This document shows, piece after piece, positions 47,241 through 56,366 of a stretch of 64,000 nt of DNA. Origin of the DNA: an uncultured Campylobacter sp. (GTDB lineage Bacteria; Campylobacterota; Campylobacteria; Campylobacterales; Campylobacteraceae). A model generated the notes under the pieces. That model was not told where the DNA came from. It was given only the letters and a program-made list of their open reading frames with translations, and made no database searches. A program made the translations under genes and the position numbers. The DNA lies in assembly GCA_900539255.1 (NCBI GenBank), contig UQBJ01000002.1:43483-107482 (forward strand), in the 5' to 3' direction. Each line of letters starts with the position of its first letter. Position 1 is the first letter of the stretch.

Positions 47241-47890
47241 TGAAAAGAGTTTATATTGTTTGCGAAGGGCAGAGTGAAGAGGCTTTTATTAGGCAAGTTT
47301 TAATGCCTTATTTTAAACAACATTATCTCATTCCAAAAGTTACAAAAACTTCTATTGGACACAAAGGTGGGGGTTTAAAATATCATAGAATAAAAAAAGA
47401 AATTCTTAATTTGCTTAATCATAAAGAAGCCTTTGTAAGCACATTTTTTGATTATTATGCCTTACCTAGTGATTTTCCAAAATATGACGAGCAGGTTCAA
47501 GGTAATGATATTTACCAAAAAATAGACATTTTAGAGCAAGGTTTTTGCGATGATATAAATCACCAGAGATTTTTTCCACACATTCAACCCTATGAATTTG
47601 AAAGTTTGCTTTTTAGTGATATTGATAAAATCATTCAAGCCGATGCAGAATGGAGTGGTAAAAAACCTTATTTAAACGCACTTGAAAGAATTATCCAAGA
47701 ATTTGAAAATCCAGAATTTATCAACAACTCTCCACAAACTAGCCCATCTCATAGATTAGAAGATATTTTTAACAAAACATACAACAAGGTTCTTCACGGC
47801 AGAATCATTGCAGAGAAGATAACAATTACAAAAATAAGAGAAAAATGTAAGCATTTTGATGAATGGTGTAAAAAAATTTCATCGTTGTGA
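47240..47890 (+). CDS. DUF4276 protein, TOPRIM-like, partner of the AAA ATPase
   Basis: The 216-residue protein shows the DUF4276 pattern: VCEGQSEEAFI (Glu9 and Glu13/14), FFDYYALPSDFP (about 69-80), HIQPYEFESLLFSD (114-127) and the C-terminal PSHRLEDIF and YNKVLHG. DUF4276 belongs, to my knowledge, to the TOPRIM-like nuclease group, as does RloB/AbiLii. The ATG overlaps the ATPase stop (TGATG), so the two are translated together. A nuclease or toxin effector gated by the ATPase is inference. Confidence 0.85.
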   Translation: MKRVYIVCEGQSEEAFIRQVLMPYFKQHYLIPKVTKTSIGHKGGGLKYHRIKKEILNLLNHKEAFVSTFFDYYALPSDFPKYDEQVQGNDIYQKIDILEQGFCDDINHQRFFPHIQPYEFESLLFSDIDKIIQADAEWSGKKPYLNALERIIQEFENPEFINNSPQTSPSHRLEDIFNKTYNKVLHGRIIAEKITITKIREKCKHFDEWCKKISSL

Positions 47891-48046
47891 TGATGAGCTA
47901 ACATACAAACAACCGCTCGCACTTGCTTTCGTTTGCTATAAAACGCTTTGTTGCTTTATAGCACCTTGCAAAGACAATAAAACTACAAATGGTTTTTGCT
48001 TGTCTTTGCACCCTTGCAAACGAAAGCGTAACATTTGTATCATCAT
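47890..48046. other. Three-way-junction structured element after the DUF4276 gene
   Basis: Starting at the last base of the DUF4276 stop codon, ATGATGA (47890-47896) pairs with TCATCAT (48040-48046), and ATACAAA with TTTGTAT. GCTTTCGTTTGC (47925-47936) pairs perfectly with GCAAACGAAAGC (48016-48027). Two hairpins sit inside: GCTATAAA/TTTATAGC (47935-47962) and TGCAAAGACAA/TTGTCTTTGCA (47967-48010), the latter with an inner AAAAC/GTTTT. No gene covers it. It may be an RNA tied to the upstream pair, or a repeat. Confidence 0.5.
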
Positions 48047-48117
48047 TGCGAGCAAAGCAAATGCCTTGCGCGACAATCTATGTAAATTTGGGGTGTTTTT
48101 TGATAGATAAAAATTTT

Positions 48118-48208
48118 GTCATTTTGAGCGATAGCGAAAAATCCATAGAATTTAAGACACACTTTGATTTTTTGGATACTTCGCTTTCTAGCGAAAGCTC
48201 AGTATGAC
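48118..48208. repeat. Palindromic repeat (family 1), full unit
   Basis: Arms GTCATTTTGAGCGATAGCG and CGCTTTCTAGCGAAAGCTC..ATGAC around a shorter centre with GAATTTAAGACACACTTTG. Confidence 0.75.
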
Positions 48209-48291
48209 AAAGACAAGTCAGTATGGCAAGGGTTTTGTCATTGCGAGAATTTGCAAAGCGTGAGCGTGTAAATTCGTGGATACTTCGCTTC

Positions 48292-48420
48292 GCTCAGTAT
48301 GGCAAATTTGGGGCTTTGCTTGAATTTTTGTGATAAAATTTGCTTAAATTTTATCGTGGATTGCCACGCCGTTTCTGTGAAAACGGCTCGCAATGACGGA
48401 CAAAGAAAACGAACTTTGCT
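48292..48420 (-). repeat. Composite repeat, copy 2 (inverted)
   Basis: The reverse complement of 19001-19128 with few changes, 29 kb away. The internal stem-loop is CCGTTT/AAACGG here instead of the AT-rich stem of copy 1. Confidence 0.8.
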
Positions 48421-48490
48421 ATTTCGCAATGACGGCACACCCTTGTCATTTTAAACGCATAGCGTTAGCACAAAGTAAAAACTCCGCATT

Positions 48491-48602
48491 GTCATTTTGA
48501 GCTGTCGCTAGAAAGCAAAAAACCCAAAGAATTTAAGACACGCTTTAAAAATGCAAACTCACACTTTAAATTTTGTGGATACTTCGCTACGCTCAGTATG
48601 AC
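48491..48602. repeat. Palindromic repeat (family 1), full unit
   Basis: A 112-base unit with arms GTCATTTTGAGCTGTCGC and CGCTACGCTCAGTATGAC. Its centre closely resembles that at 21026-21129. Confidence 0.8.
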
Positions 48603-48798
48603 AAGAACTCTATTGTTTTGAGCAGAGTGTGTTAGCACAAAACAAAAACCCACACTAAATTCCGTTTCAATACTTCTCCACAGAACAAAAATCCACAAAT
48701 TCCGCATTCTATTTTCCACACTATTCCATTCCCCACACTCCACAAAACGAAAATTCAATTTTTTTCAAAAATTTATAAATTTGCAAAGCAAAATATAC

Positions 48799-48804
48799 TA
48801 TAAT
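48799..48804 (+). promoter_or_regulatory. -10 box of the argC promoter
   Basis: TATAAT 24 bases before the argC ATG. Confidence 0.6.
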
Positions 48805-48827
48805 AAAAGCTTTATTTAAGGATAGCG

Positions 48828-49871
48828 ATGAAAAAGATAAAAGTGGGGATTTTAGGCGCGAACGGCTACACAGGCTACGAGCTGGTGCGGTTGCTTTTGG
48901 CGCACCCAAATGTCGAGCTGGCTTATCTTGGCTCACGCAGCTTTAAGGGGCAAGCATATAGCGAAATTTACGCGAGTTTGCAAGGGATTTGTGATTTAAA
49001 GTGCGATGACAAGGCATTGAGCGAAATTTCTCAAAGTTTGGATTGCGTATTTACGGCTACTCCGCAAGGCTTTTGTATGCAAGAGATAAGCGAAAAGGTG
49101 CTTTCACAATGCAAAGTCGTTGATTTGAGTGCGGATTTTCGGCTCAAAAACGCGCAAATTTATGAAAAATGGTATAAGATAGAGCATAAAGCCCCGCAGT
49201 TTTTGGGCGAAGCGGTGTATGGGCTGAGCGAAATTCATCGCTCGCAAATCAAAAAAGCCCGCCTTGTCGCAAATGCTGGCTGCTACACGACTTGCGCGAT
49301 TTTAAGCCTTTATCCCTTGATAAAAGCTGGCATAGCCGAGCTAAACTCCATCATCATAGACGCAAAGAGTGGCAAAAGCGGAGCTGGGCGCAACGAACGC
49401 TTGGACAATCTTTTCTGCGAAACAAACGAAAATTTCGCCGCTTACGGCGTAAGCACGCACCGCCACACGCCTGAGATAGAAGCACAGCTTGCACTTGCGG
49501 CTGGGCGCGAGTTTGCCTTGCAATTCACCCCGCACCTTGTGCCTATGCAGCGGGGCATTTTAAGCACGGCTTATGTGAATTTAACGCACCATTTAAGCGA
49601 AGATGAAGTGCGCGAAATTTACGAGCGTTTTTACGGACACGAACCCTTTGTAAAGCTCTTGCCAAAGGGCATTTTGCCACAAACGCGCTTTGTCAAAGGC
49701 ACAAATTTCGTGCATCTTAACGCCGTGCTTGATGAGCGCACAAAACGGCTCATCATCATAGCCGCACTTGACAACCTCATCAAAGGCGCGGCAGGACAGG
49801 CGGTGCAAAATATGAATTTACTCTTTGGCTTTGATGAAAGCACAGGGCTTAATGCCGTGAGTTTGTTGTAA
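48828..49871 (+). CDS. argC: N-acetyl-gamma-glutamyl-phosphate reductase
   Basis: ArgC reduces N-acetylglutamyl phosphate to the semialdehyde in arginine synthesis. The 347-residue protein has the N-terminal nucleotide-binding motif GILGANGYTGYELVRLL and the active-site Cys in ANAGCYTTCAILSLYP. TAAGGATAGCG precedes the ATG. Full length. It forms an operon with the acetyltransferase 10 bases downstream. Confidence 0.96.
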   Translation: MKKIKVGILGANGYTGYELVRLLLAHPNVELAYLGSRSFKGQAYSEIYASLQGICDLKCDDKALSEISQSLDCVFTATPQGFCMQEISEKVLSQCKVVDLSADFRLKNAQIYEKWYKIEHKAPQFLGEAVYGLSEIHRSQIKKARLVANAGCYTTCAILSLYPLIKAGIAELNSIIIDAKSGKSGAGRNERLDNLFCETNENFAAYGVSTHRHTPEIEAQLALAAGREFALQFTPHLVPMQRGILSTAYVNLTHHLSEDEVREIYERFYGHEPFVKLLPKGILPQTRFVKGTNFVHLNAVLDERTKRLIIIAALDNLIKGAAGQAVQNMNLLFGFDESTGLNAVSLL

Positions 49872-49881
49872 AGGACTGAAA

Positions 49882-50352
49882 ATGGTGATTAGAGCGATGA
49901 GACAAAGCGACTACGAGCTTGTTTATGAGCTTTGGTGCGAGATAAAGGGCTTTGGGATACGAAGCGTTGATGACAGCAAGGAAAACATACTTGCCTTTAT
50001 CGAGCGCAACCCAAATTTAAGCGCGGTTTGCGAGCTTGATGAGGACAAAAACGGCTTTAAAAAGGGCAAAATCGTTGGCTCTATCCTTTGCGGACACGAT
50101 GGGCGCACGGGTGGCTTTTATCATGTGTGCGTGCATAGCGCATTTCGCAAGCTTGGCATAGCGCACGAGATGACGAAATTTTGTCTTGGCGCGCTCAAAA
50201 AAGAAAAAATCAACAAAATCGCGCTGATTGCCTTTAAAAGCAACGATTTAGGCAACGAATTCTGGCAAAACTACGGCTTTACCTTGCGCGAGGACGCTAA
50301 CTACTATGATTTGTCCTTAAATGACAGCAACGCCACGAAATTTAACGACTAG
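49882..50352 (+). CDS. GNAT-family acetyltransferase
   Basis: The 156-residue protein has the GNAT fold: IRAMRQSDYELVYELW at the start, the acetyl-CoA loop around VHSAFRKLGIAHEMTKF, and FWQNYGFTLRED near the end. The substrate is unknown. C. jejuni, as I recall it, has a similar acetyltransferase directly after argC, which argues against acquisition. AAAGGACTGAAA precedes the ATG. Confidence 0.88.
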   Translation: MVIRAMRQSDYELVYELWCEIKGFGIRSVDDSKENILAFIERNPNLSAVCELDEDKNGFKKGKIVGSILCGHDGRTGGFYHVCVHSAFRKLGIAHEMTKFCLGALKKEKINKIALIAFKSNDLGNEFWQNYGFTLREDANYYDLSLNDSNATKFND

Positions 50353-50473
50353 CTTGCTTTCAAGCTAAAAAGCGCGCTTGTGCCGTTTGCAAAAGCAAGC
50401 AAATTCAAAAGAAATTTACCTCAAATTTGCTTTTTTAGCCCAAAAATGCTATCATTTTACACGGAGGTTAGCT

Positions 50474-53400
50474 TTGAAAGTTTGCAGCACGCTGAAATTC
50501 GGCTTGATTGTTTTGCTTTTTGCGAGCATAGCACAGGCGCAAAGTATCGATATAAGCAAGTTTTATTATAGGGATTATTTGGACTTTGGGCAAAATAAAG
50601 GCGCATTTAGTGGCAATGGTAGCACCACGATAACGGGCAAAGACGGCACGAAATTTACAATCCCACAAACCCCAAATTTCTCCGCTTCAAGCAATAACGG
50701 CAATCTTGCGGCGGTAGGGCGTGGATTTGCAGTTACGGCTAATCATGTGGTAAATTTCACGCCTGAGTATGATAGTCGTGGCACTTACCGCACATTTGAT
50801 TTAACCACTTATAAAATCGCTGATACAAGCGGTGGTAGCGGTATTTCAAAGCCTTATGGTAGAGACGAAAAATTTACTCGCTTTGACAAATATGTCGTTG
50901 AAGGGCAAGTGGATATGCTTGATTTTGAGAACTCTATCGATAACAAAGACACTACGAAAGAAAATGCAAATATAGCGAATTTTAAAAACTTATTTAATAA
51001 TCTTGCAAAAGATAGTGAGGGCAATGTTTATCTTTATCAAGCTGGTTCAGGCATCATCACTTTAAGAGGCGACACAAATACAAACATTAACCGAATAGAA
51101 AACGGCGAGACAAAGGGCGGGGGCTTTGGCACTTTGGTGCAAAGTAGTGTAACATACGAAAGTTTAGTTTTGCCAAGTGAATTTTGCAATAGCGAAACGC
51201 AGAACTGCTCTGTGCGTGGGATTATGTTTAAATACGCATCAAATTTAGATTTTAACAACCGCATTACAAGCGGAGATAGTGGGAGTGGAATTTACGCTTA
51301 TGACAATACAAATAAAAAATGGGTTTTGCTAGGCGTGGTATCACAATCAACAGGAACGGAAACAAATGCGGGCAATGTAGCCAACATAGCCGCTGTTTCA
51401 AACAAGGATTTGCAAGATTATCAAAGTAAATTCGAGCAAAACATTGATTTAAAAATGACAGAACCAAATACAATCGAATGGATACTCAGCAACACTACTT
51501 TGGAGTATGGTGCAAGAGGCGATACACCAAAGAAAACTTATACTTTGGAGGCTAATAAAGATTTAATTTTCAGCGGTGGCGGAAATATACAAGTAACGGG
51601 CAATATCTATCGCAATGTAAGCGGACAAGCGGGTGGCTTTGTCTTTACAGCCACAAATTCAGCTACGAAAGACAATCCTACAAAATATATTTTTACAAAC
51701 AAAGATGACAAAGCAAACATATTTATAGGCTCTGGGCTTGATATAGGCGAAAAAGTTAAGGTTGAATGGGCTTTGGGGACACAAAAAGATGATTCTCTCC
51801 ATAAAATAGGCAAGGGCGAACTTGTCATCACAACGCAAAACAATACGAACGAGAATTTAGGTACGCTGAAAATCGGCGAGGGCAAGGTTACGCTAAATAC
51901 CGACACAAAGGCGTTTGATAATATTTATATCACAAGCGGACGGGGCGAACTTGCGCTTGTAAGTGGTAAAGCTCAGGCATTAGGCGCGACAATAAACAAC
52001 GCAAATTCAGCAAGTGGCACAACTTCGGCGACTTCTTACACGCTCGCGCAAGATAGCACGGAAAAAATGGGCTTTTATTTTGGCAAGGGCGGAGGCAAGT
52101 TTGATTTGGCGGGCAACTCGCTAGTGCTTAACACCATAGCCGCAAACGACAGCAAGGCTATCATCACAAATTCAGTAAGTGGCACGGCGGTAAATTTAGA
52201 AATTGAAGGCTTGGGCTATGGTGCGGACAAACAAAAAACGCAAAATAAAGCCGATACCATAATCCACGCAAGTATCGGCGACAACACAAACGGCGCAAAC
52301 GGCGCAAATTTAAATCTCATCTACAAGGGCGACAAAACGGCGGTAAATAGTCATTCTGAGCGTAGCGAAGAATCCATAAGTGCTAATTCAGTGGATTCTT
52401 CGCTTTCTACGAAAGCTCAGAATGACAGCACAGCGAGCTTGATTTTTGACGGACATATCAACATAAAAGGCGAGCTGAAAGCCGAGAAGGCGAACATTGT
52501 GCTGCAAGGACACCCTACAACGCACGCGACTATAAGCGATGACAAAATCCGCGAGCAAATCAAAAAAGCCGAAAGTGGCACGAGCCAAAAAATGCCTGAT
52601 TATATGGATTTAAGCAAGCCGTTAAATTTACAGCAACCCGACTGGGACAGCCGAAATTTCACTATCGGCGGCGGCATTAACTTGACAAATACCACGCTCA
52701 CTGTGGGAAAGGCGGCGAATTTAACGGCGGACATAAAAGCCGACAAAGACTCACAAATCAACTTTGGCGGAAAGCATTTTATCGATGAAAGAGACGGCAA
52801 AAACATAGGTGGGAGTGGATTTAGCTACTATCAACTTGTGAAAAGTGGCGATTTGGCAAATGAAACTTACAAAGATAGCTCATATAATGGCACTATAACG
52901 GCTAGCGGCACGGCTATCACTTCAAAATTTATGAATTTTGCCCCAAATTTAGAGCTGACAAACAATGCGAGTTTGAACGCAAAATTTCTTACTTTGAACG
53001 CAAATAGTGTTTTAAATTTCAAAGATAATTCTAATGCAACAATCGATAATTTAGTCTTTCAAGGTGTGAGTGATTTAAGCAAAATCAAGCTTGACAATAC
53101 TTCAAAATTTGAAGTGAAAGAAAGTTTTACCTTTGACAACTCAACCTTTGATTTAAGCAAACTTTCAAACACAAATGCGGGCTTAACGCTCCCAACGGCG
53201 TATAATCTCTATGCCTTTAATAACTCAAAAATTACCGCTACAAATTTCACAAATTCAAACGCAAATGCTGAATTTATGCTTGATAAATCCACTTTTACAG
53301 CCACAAGCGCAAGTTTTCAAAGTGCAGAATTGACTTTGAAAAATGGAGCGCAATTTAGCGCAAATAGCCTAAATTTCACTGAAAATTCCACGCTTGTTTT

Positions 53401-55549
53401 GAACGACAAAGCCACACTCACACTCCAAAATAACTTACAAACGCAAAGTTTAAATTTCAACCTTTCAAATTCAAGTGCTTTTACGGGCGACATTGTCAGC
53501 GCCGAGAAAATGAACTTAAATTTAGACAAAGCAAGCACGCTAAATGCTAAAACGCTTACAAGCAACGGCGCAAGCACCATAAATTTAAACGACAAAGCCA
53601 CGCTTACGCTTGAAAATGCTTTATCGAGCAAGGATTTAACGCTTACGCTTAAAAATGAAAGCAAATTCACAGCAAACACGCTCACTGCTTCGGGTATAGT
53701 GAATTTAAAAGGCGATAAAAATGCTACGCTTAAACTAGAAACGCTGAAATTAGACGGAGTTAGCACAGCAAATTTAGGTGGAGTAACAAGCACGATAAAC
53801 ACGCTCAATCTCACAAAAACAAGTCAAGCAAATATCGGCGAAAATGTTAGCATTACCACGCTAACATTACAAGAAAGCACCGCAAATTTAGAGCTTTTAA
53901 ACGGGCAAATTCCTAAAACTATCAATTTAAACACACAATCAAAAGTATATCTTAACGAGCTAAATTTAAACACAAACGGCATAAATTTAACAAGCGATAC
54001 AACTTCACAAGCGCACATTAAAAGGCTTATTTATGACGCTACAAACGCACAAACAAACGGCACAAAAACAGCTCCGCAAAGCAATCTTTCAGTAAGCGAG
54101 CTTTTTAAACTTGATAATGTCGGCACAAATTTAGGCACAATACAAGGCACGGAGCAAGAAAAACTCAATAAAGACTTGCTTGCCCTTGAATTTAGCAAAA
54201 ATTTAGAGCTAAAAGATGGCGCAAGCCTTGACATTAGCTTTGCCGAAGCCGTGAAAAAAGATAGCACAGATTTGATTTTTGACAAGGATTACAAGATTTT
54301 CACAGCGCAAAATTTGCTTTACAATAACAATTTTAACAATATCACTTTCAATCTCGCAGGCAGTGGGACAGACTTTTTCGCCACAGGCAGGCTGGATAAA
54401 GAAAACAACACCTTTTTCGTGCAGTTTGTGCGTGAAAATCCGCGCAATTTTGGCAATCTCAACCCCCACATAAAAAACCCCGCCCACTCGCCCTTGCTTG
54501 AAATTTTGTTACAGCATAATAAAAATGATGCAAGCATTGACAAAGCCGTAAATATGAGCGATTACACAGCCTTAAATCAAAGGCTAGCTCAAATCGACAC
54601 AAGCCTTAAAACCATAGCAAATGTCGATAGTTCCGCGCTCAAAACCCTGCCGCTGCTTCAAAAGCAAGAAATCAACGCGCGAATTCAGCAAAACCGCTTC
54701 ACAACGGCTAAATTTGCGCTGGCAAAAATCACAAACCCCGCGCAAAAAAGCGACATAGTGCCGACTCTGCTGTATCTGGACGAAAATGAGCGACAAAACC
54801 GCGTTTGGAGCGGTGCTAGCGCGAGTTTTTTTGGCAATAGTAGCGATAAATTCAGCCTTCAAAGCGTGAGTATAGGGTATGACAGAAAACTTTTCGGCGA
54901 TGAGTTTTTGCTTGGCATTTTGGCAAGCCTGACAAATACGCAACTTTCATCAGACGAAACAAGCCTAAACCCTAAAATTTACACGCTGGCACTTTACAGC
55001 GATGCGCTTTTTAGGCACGGCGAGCTGCAAAATGAGCTGAGCTTTTCGCTGCTGAATGGCGACAAGGGTTTTGAGAGTGAAAATGGCTCGTATAAGAGCT
55101 TTTATGGGTTTTTTGAGAGTGTGTATAAGGTGCAAACTGCCTTTTTACCGCAAAGTATAAAGCCTATCGTGCTGGGGCGCGTGAATTTAAGGCATTTTGA
55201 TGAGTTTAGCACCGCGACTTACAAGCAAAAAGCGGACGATGATATAAGCGTGGATTTGGGCGTGGGCGTGGAGTGGCTGTGGCAAAAGGAAAGTGGCTTT
55301 TACTCGGCTTCTTTTGTGGCTGAGCGCGACATTTATCATAGCCAAAAAGAAAGGCTGATGAGCCTTACGGGGGCGCAAAAATTTGTCGCTTATGAGACGA
55401 ATGAGCCGAGCCTTGCGTATCAGCTGTATCTGGCGGGCTTGGAGAACTTCAAAAACGGCATTTACCTGCGATATGGGCTTAGTGGCTTTGTGGATAGCAA
55501 GGCGTATAAGGGCTTTAAGGCTGATGTGCAGGTGGGGTATAGGTTTTAG
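50474..55549 (+). CDS. Giant autotransporter with S6-type serine protease domain
   Basis: The TTG at 50474 has a perfect GGAGG site; the longer frame from 50378 adds an unlikely N terminus. The 1691-residue protein begins with a signal peptide (to about AQAQ). A trypsin-like protease domain of the IgA-protease/SPATE group follows: His in VTANHVVNF and Ser in GDSGSGIYAYD, with an Asp between. Next is a long passenger of beta-helix repeats, rich in short Asn/Thr/Ser/Leu strands like LTLKNGAQFSANSL. The last ~280 residues are an autotransporter barrel ending in VQVGYRF. It would be exported and act at the cell surface. Residues about 626-651 are an in-frame genomic palindrome. Target is unknown. 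Confidence 0.88.
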   Translation: MKVCSTLKFGLIVLLFASIAQAQSIDISKFYYRDYLDFGQNKGAFSGNGSTTITGKDGTKFTIPQTPNFSASSNNGNLAAVGRGFAVTANHVVNFTPEYDSRGTYRTFDLTTYKIADTSGGSGISKPYGRDEKFTRFDKYVVEGQVDMLDFENSIDNKDTTKENANIANFKNLFNNLAKDSEGNVYLYQAGSGIITLRGDTNTNINRIENGETKGGGFGTLVQSSVTYESLVLPSEFCNSETQNCSVRGIMFKYASNLDFNNRITSGDSGSGIYAYDNTNKKWVLLGVVSQSTGTETNAGNVANIAAVSNKDLQDYQSKFEQNIDLKMTEPNTIEWILSNTTLEYGARGDTPKKTYTLEANKDLIFSGGGNIQVTGNIYRNVSGQAGGFVFTATNSATKDNPTKYIFTNKDDKANIFIGSGLDIGEKVKVEWALGTQKDDSLHKIGKGELVITTQNNTNENLGTLKIGEGKVTLNTDTKAFDNIYITSGRGELALVSGKAQALGATINNANSASGTTSATSYTLAQDSTEKMGFYFGKGGGKFDLAGNSLVLNTIAANDSKAIITNSVSGTAVNLEIEGLGYGADKQKTQNKADTIIHASIGDNTNGANGANLNLIYKGDKTAVNSHSERSEESISANSVDSSLSTKAQNDSTASLIFDGHINIKGELKAEKANIVLQGHPTTHATISDDKIREQIKKAESGTSQKMPDYMDLSKPLNLQQPDWDSRNFTIGGGINLTNTTLTVGKAANLTADIKADKDSQINFGGKHFIDERDGKNIGGSGFSYYQLVKSGDLANETYKDSSYNGTITASGTAITSKFMNFAPNLELTNNASLNAKFLTLNANSVLNFKDNSNATIDNLVFQGVSDLSKIKLDNTSKFEVKESFTFDNSTFDLSKLSNTNAGLTLPTAYNLYAFNNSKITATNFTNSNANAEFMLDKSTFTATSASFQSAELTLKNGAQFSANSLNFTENSTLVLNDKATLTLQNNLQTQSLNFNLSNSSAFTGDIVSAEKMNLNLDKASTLNAKTLTSNGASTINLNDKATLTLENALSSKDLTLTLKNESKFTANTLTASGIVNLKGDKNATLKLETLKLDGVSTANLGGVTSTINTLNLTKTSQANIGENVSITTLTLQESTANLELLNGQIPKTINLNTQSKVYLNELNLNTNGINLTSDTTSQAHIKRLIYDATNAQTNGTKTAPQSNLSVSELFKLDNVGTNLGTIQGTEQEKLNKDLLALEFSKNLELKDGASLDISFAEAVKKDSTDLIFDKDYKIFTAQNLLYNNNFNNITFNLAGSGTDFFATGRLDKENNTFFVQFVRENPRNFGNLNPHIKNPAHSPLLEILLQHNKNDASIDKAVNMSDYTALNQRLAQIDTSLKTIANVDSSALKTLPLLQKQEINARIQQNRFTTAKFALAKITNPAQKSDIVPTLLYLDENERQNRVWSGASASFFGNSSDKFSLQSVSIGYDRKLFGDEFLLGILASLTNTQLSSDETSLNPKIYTLALYSDALFRHGELQNELSFSLLNGDKGFESENGSYKSFYGFFESVYKVQTAFLPQSIKPIVLGRVNLRHFDEFSTATYKQKADDDISVDLGVGVEWLWQKESGFYSASFVAERDIYHSQKERLMSLTGAQKFVAYETNEPSLAYQLYLAGLENFKNGIYLRYGLSGFVDSKAYKGFKADVQVGYRF
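52350..52426. repeat. Palindromic repeat (family 1) inside the autotransporter
   Basis: A 77-base copy with arms GTCATTCTGAGCGTAGCGAAG and CGAAAGCTCAGAATGAC. It is read in the same frame as the copy in carB, giving ERSEES and KAQND. Confidence 0.85.
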
Positions 55550-55778
55550 TGGGGTGTAATTTGTGTCATCTTGCAAGCTGGTGAAAATGTGTGAGGGTTT
55601 TTGCTTTTTTGCTAACGCACTGCGCTCGAAATGGTAAATATGTCATCATCGCGTCCTTTAAAAAGTAAATCGTGTTAATCCGCTTTCAAAGCCTTGAATT
55701 TTAGGGATTTACTCCATAAATCAAAATTTTAAATCACACAAAGTTAGTGTTGATTAACTTTTCGTGCCGATTTAAAGT

Positions 55779-55784
55779 TACAAT
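55779..55784 (+). promoter_or_regulatory. -10 box (TACAAT)
   Basis: TACAAT 22 bases before the ATG of the small membrane protein gene. Confidence 0.45.
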
Positions 55785-55805
55785 CAAAACACAAAAGGAG
55801 AAAAA

Positions 55806-55994
55806 ATGAAAAAATATGTGTTGATTTCTATGATAAGCGTGTTGATAATAGGGGCTTTGGGCGTTGCGATAAATGCTCATCAAAATGAGCGAATGAGGTT
55901 TCAATACTCAAAATGCGATACTAGCTCGATGAAAGACGCGATTTGTCGCTACAAATCAAGGCAGGATTTTAGCAAGATTCGCCGAGTAATGTAG
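55806..55994 (+). CDS. Small membrane protein (62 residues)
   Basis: One N-terminal membrane segment (YVLISMISVLIIGALGVAI) is followed by a positively charged tail with two Cys residues (KCDTSS and ICRYKSR). AAAAGGAGAAAAA gives a strong ribosome-binding site. A perfect terminator follows directly. I recognise no family. Confidence 0.7.
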   Translation: MKKYVLISMISVLIIGALGVAINAHQNERMRFQYSKCDTSSMKDAICRYKSRQDFSKIRRVM

Positions 55995-56366
55995 TGCTTA
56001 AAAGTGGCTTTTTAAGCCACTTTTATGAGTTAGCTGTGCTTTATAAGTTGGATACTTCGCCAAAGGCTCAGTATGACAAGGGTTTTGTCGGTATGACAAG
56101 GGAAAATAGCATTTCAATATGACGAGGAAAAATAAGTCAATATGACAAAATTTAGGGCTTTGAGTTTGGTTTTACGGCAAATATCACTTAAATTTTAAGC
56201 GTTAGTTTTTCGCAAGTGGGCTATTTATGAACCCTTATGTTGCAATCTTAAAACTCCAAGCACGCTAGCGTGGGGCAAGGTTGTGCGGACAAGTTTTAGC
56301 ATTTGCGCTTAAAATGCCCACACGGATTAGCTTGCTACGCTTTGCAATCTTACCCCAAATGCGCTT
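55995..56366. repeat. Gap with a family 1 arm and degenerate repeats
   Basis: A family 1 arm lies at 56049-56082, followed by short tandem ATATGACAAGG-like units to about 56150. A 12-base palindrome CACGCTAGCGTG is at 56261-56272, flanked by two TTGCAATCTTA copies. No gene. Confidence 0.5.
55999..56025 (+). terminator. Terminator after the small membrane protein
   Basis: TAAAAGTGGCTT pairs perfectly with AAGCCACTTTTA over a three-base loop; the T-rich 3' arm serves as the run. Confidence 0.8.

Larger units (their letters stand above)
47891..48827. repeat. 937-base repeat cluster between the defence pair and argC
   Basis: No gene. After the folded element come a short family 2 unit (48046-48092), a full family 1 unit (48118-48208), and a chimera with a family 2 left arm and family 1 right arm (48237-48303). 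Then follow the inverted composite (48292-48420) and another full family 1 unit (48491-48602). The argC promoter ends the stretch. Confidence 0.75.

Noticed and set aside
46161..47890. PARIS system (AriA-AriB)
   Set aside because: The ATPase type fits but the partner is DUF4276-like rather than the DUF4435 of AriB, and it has no matching motif that I can see.
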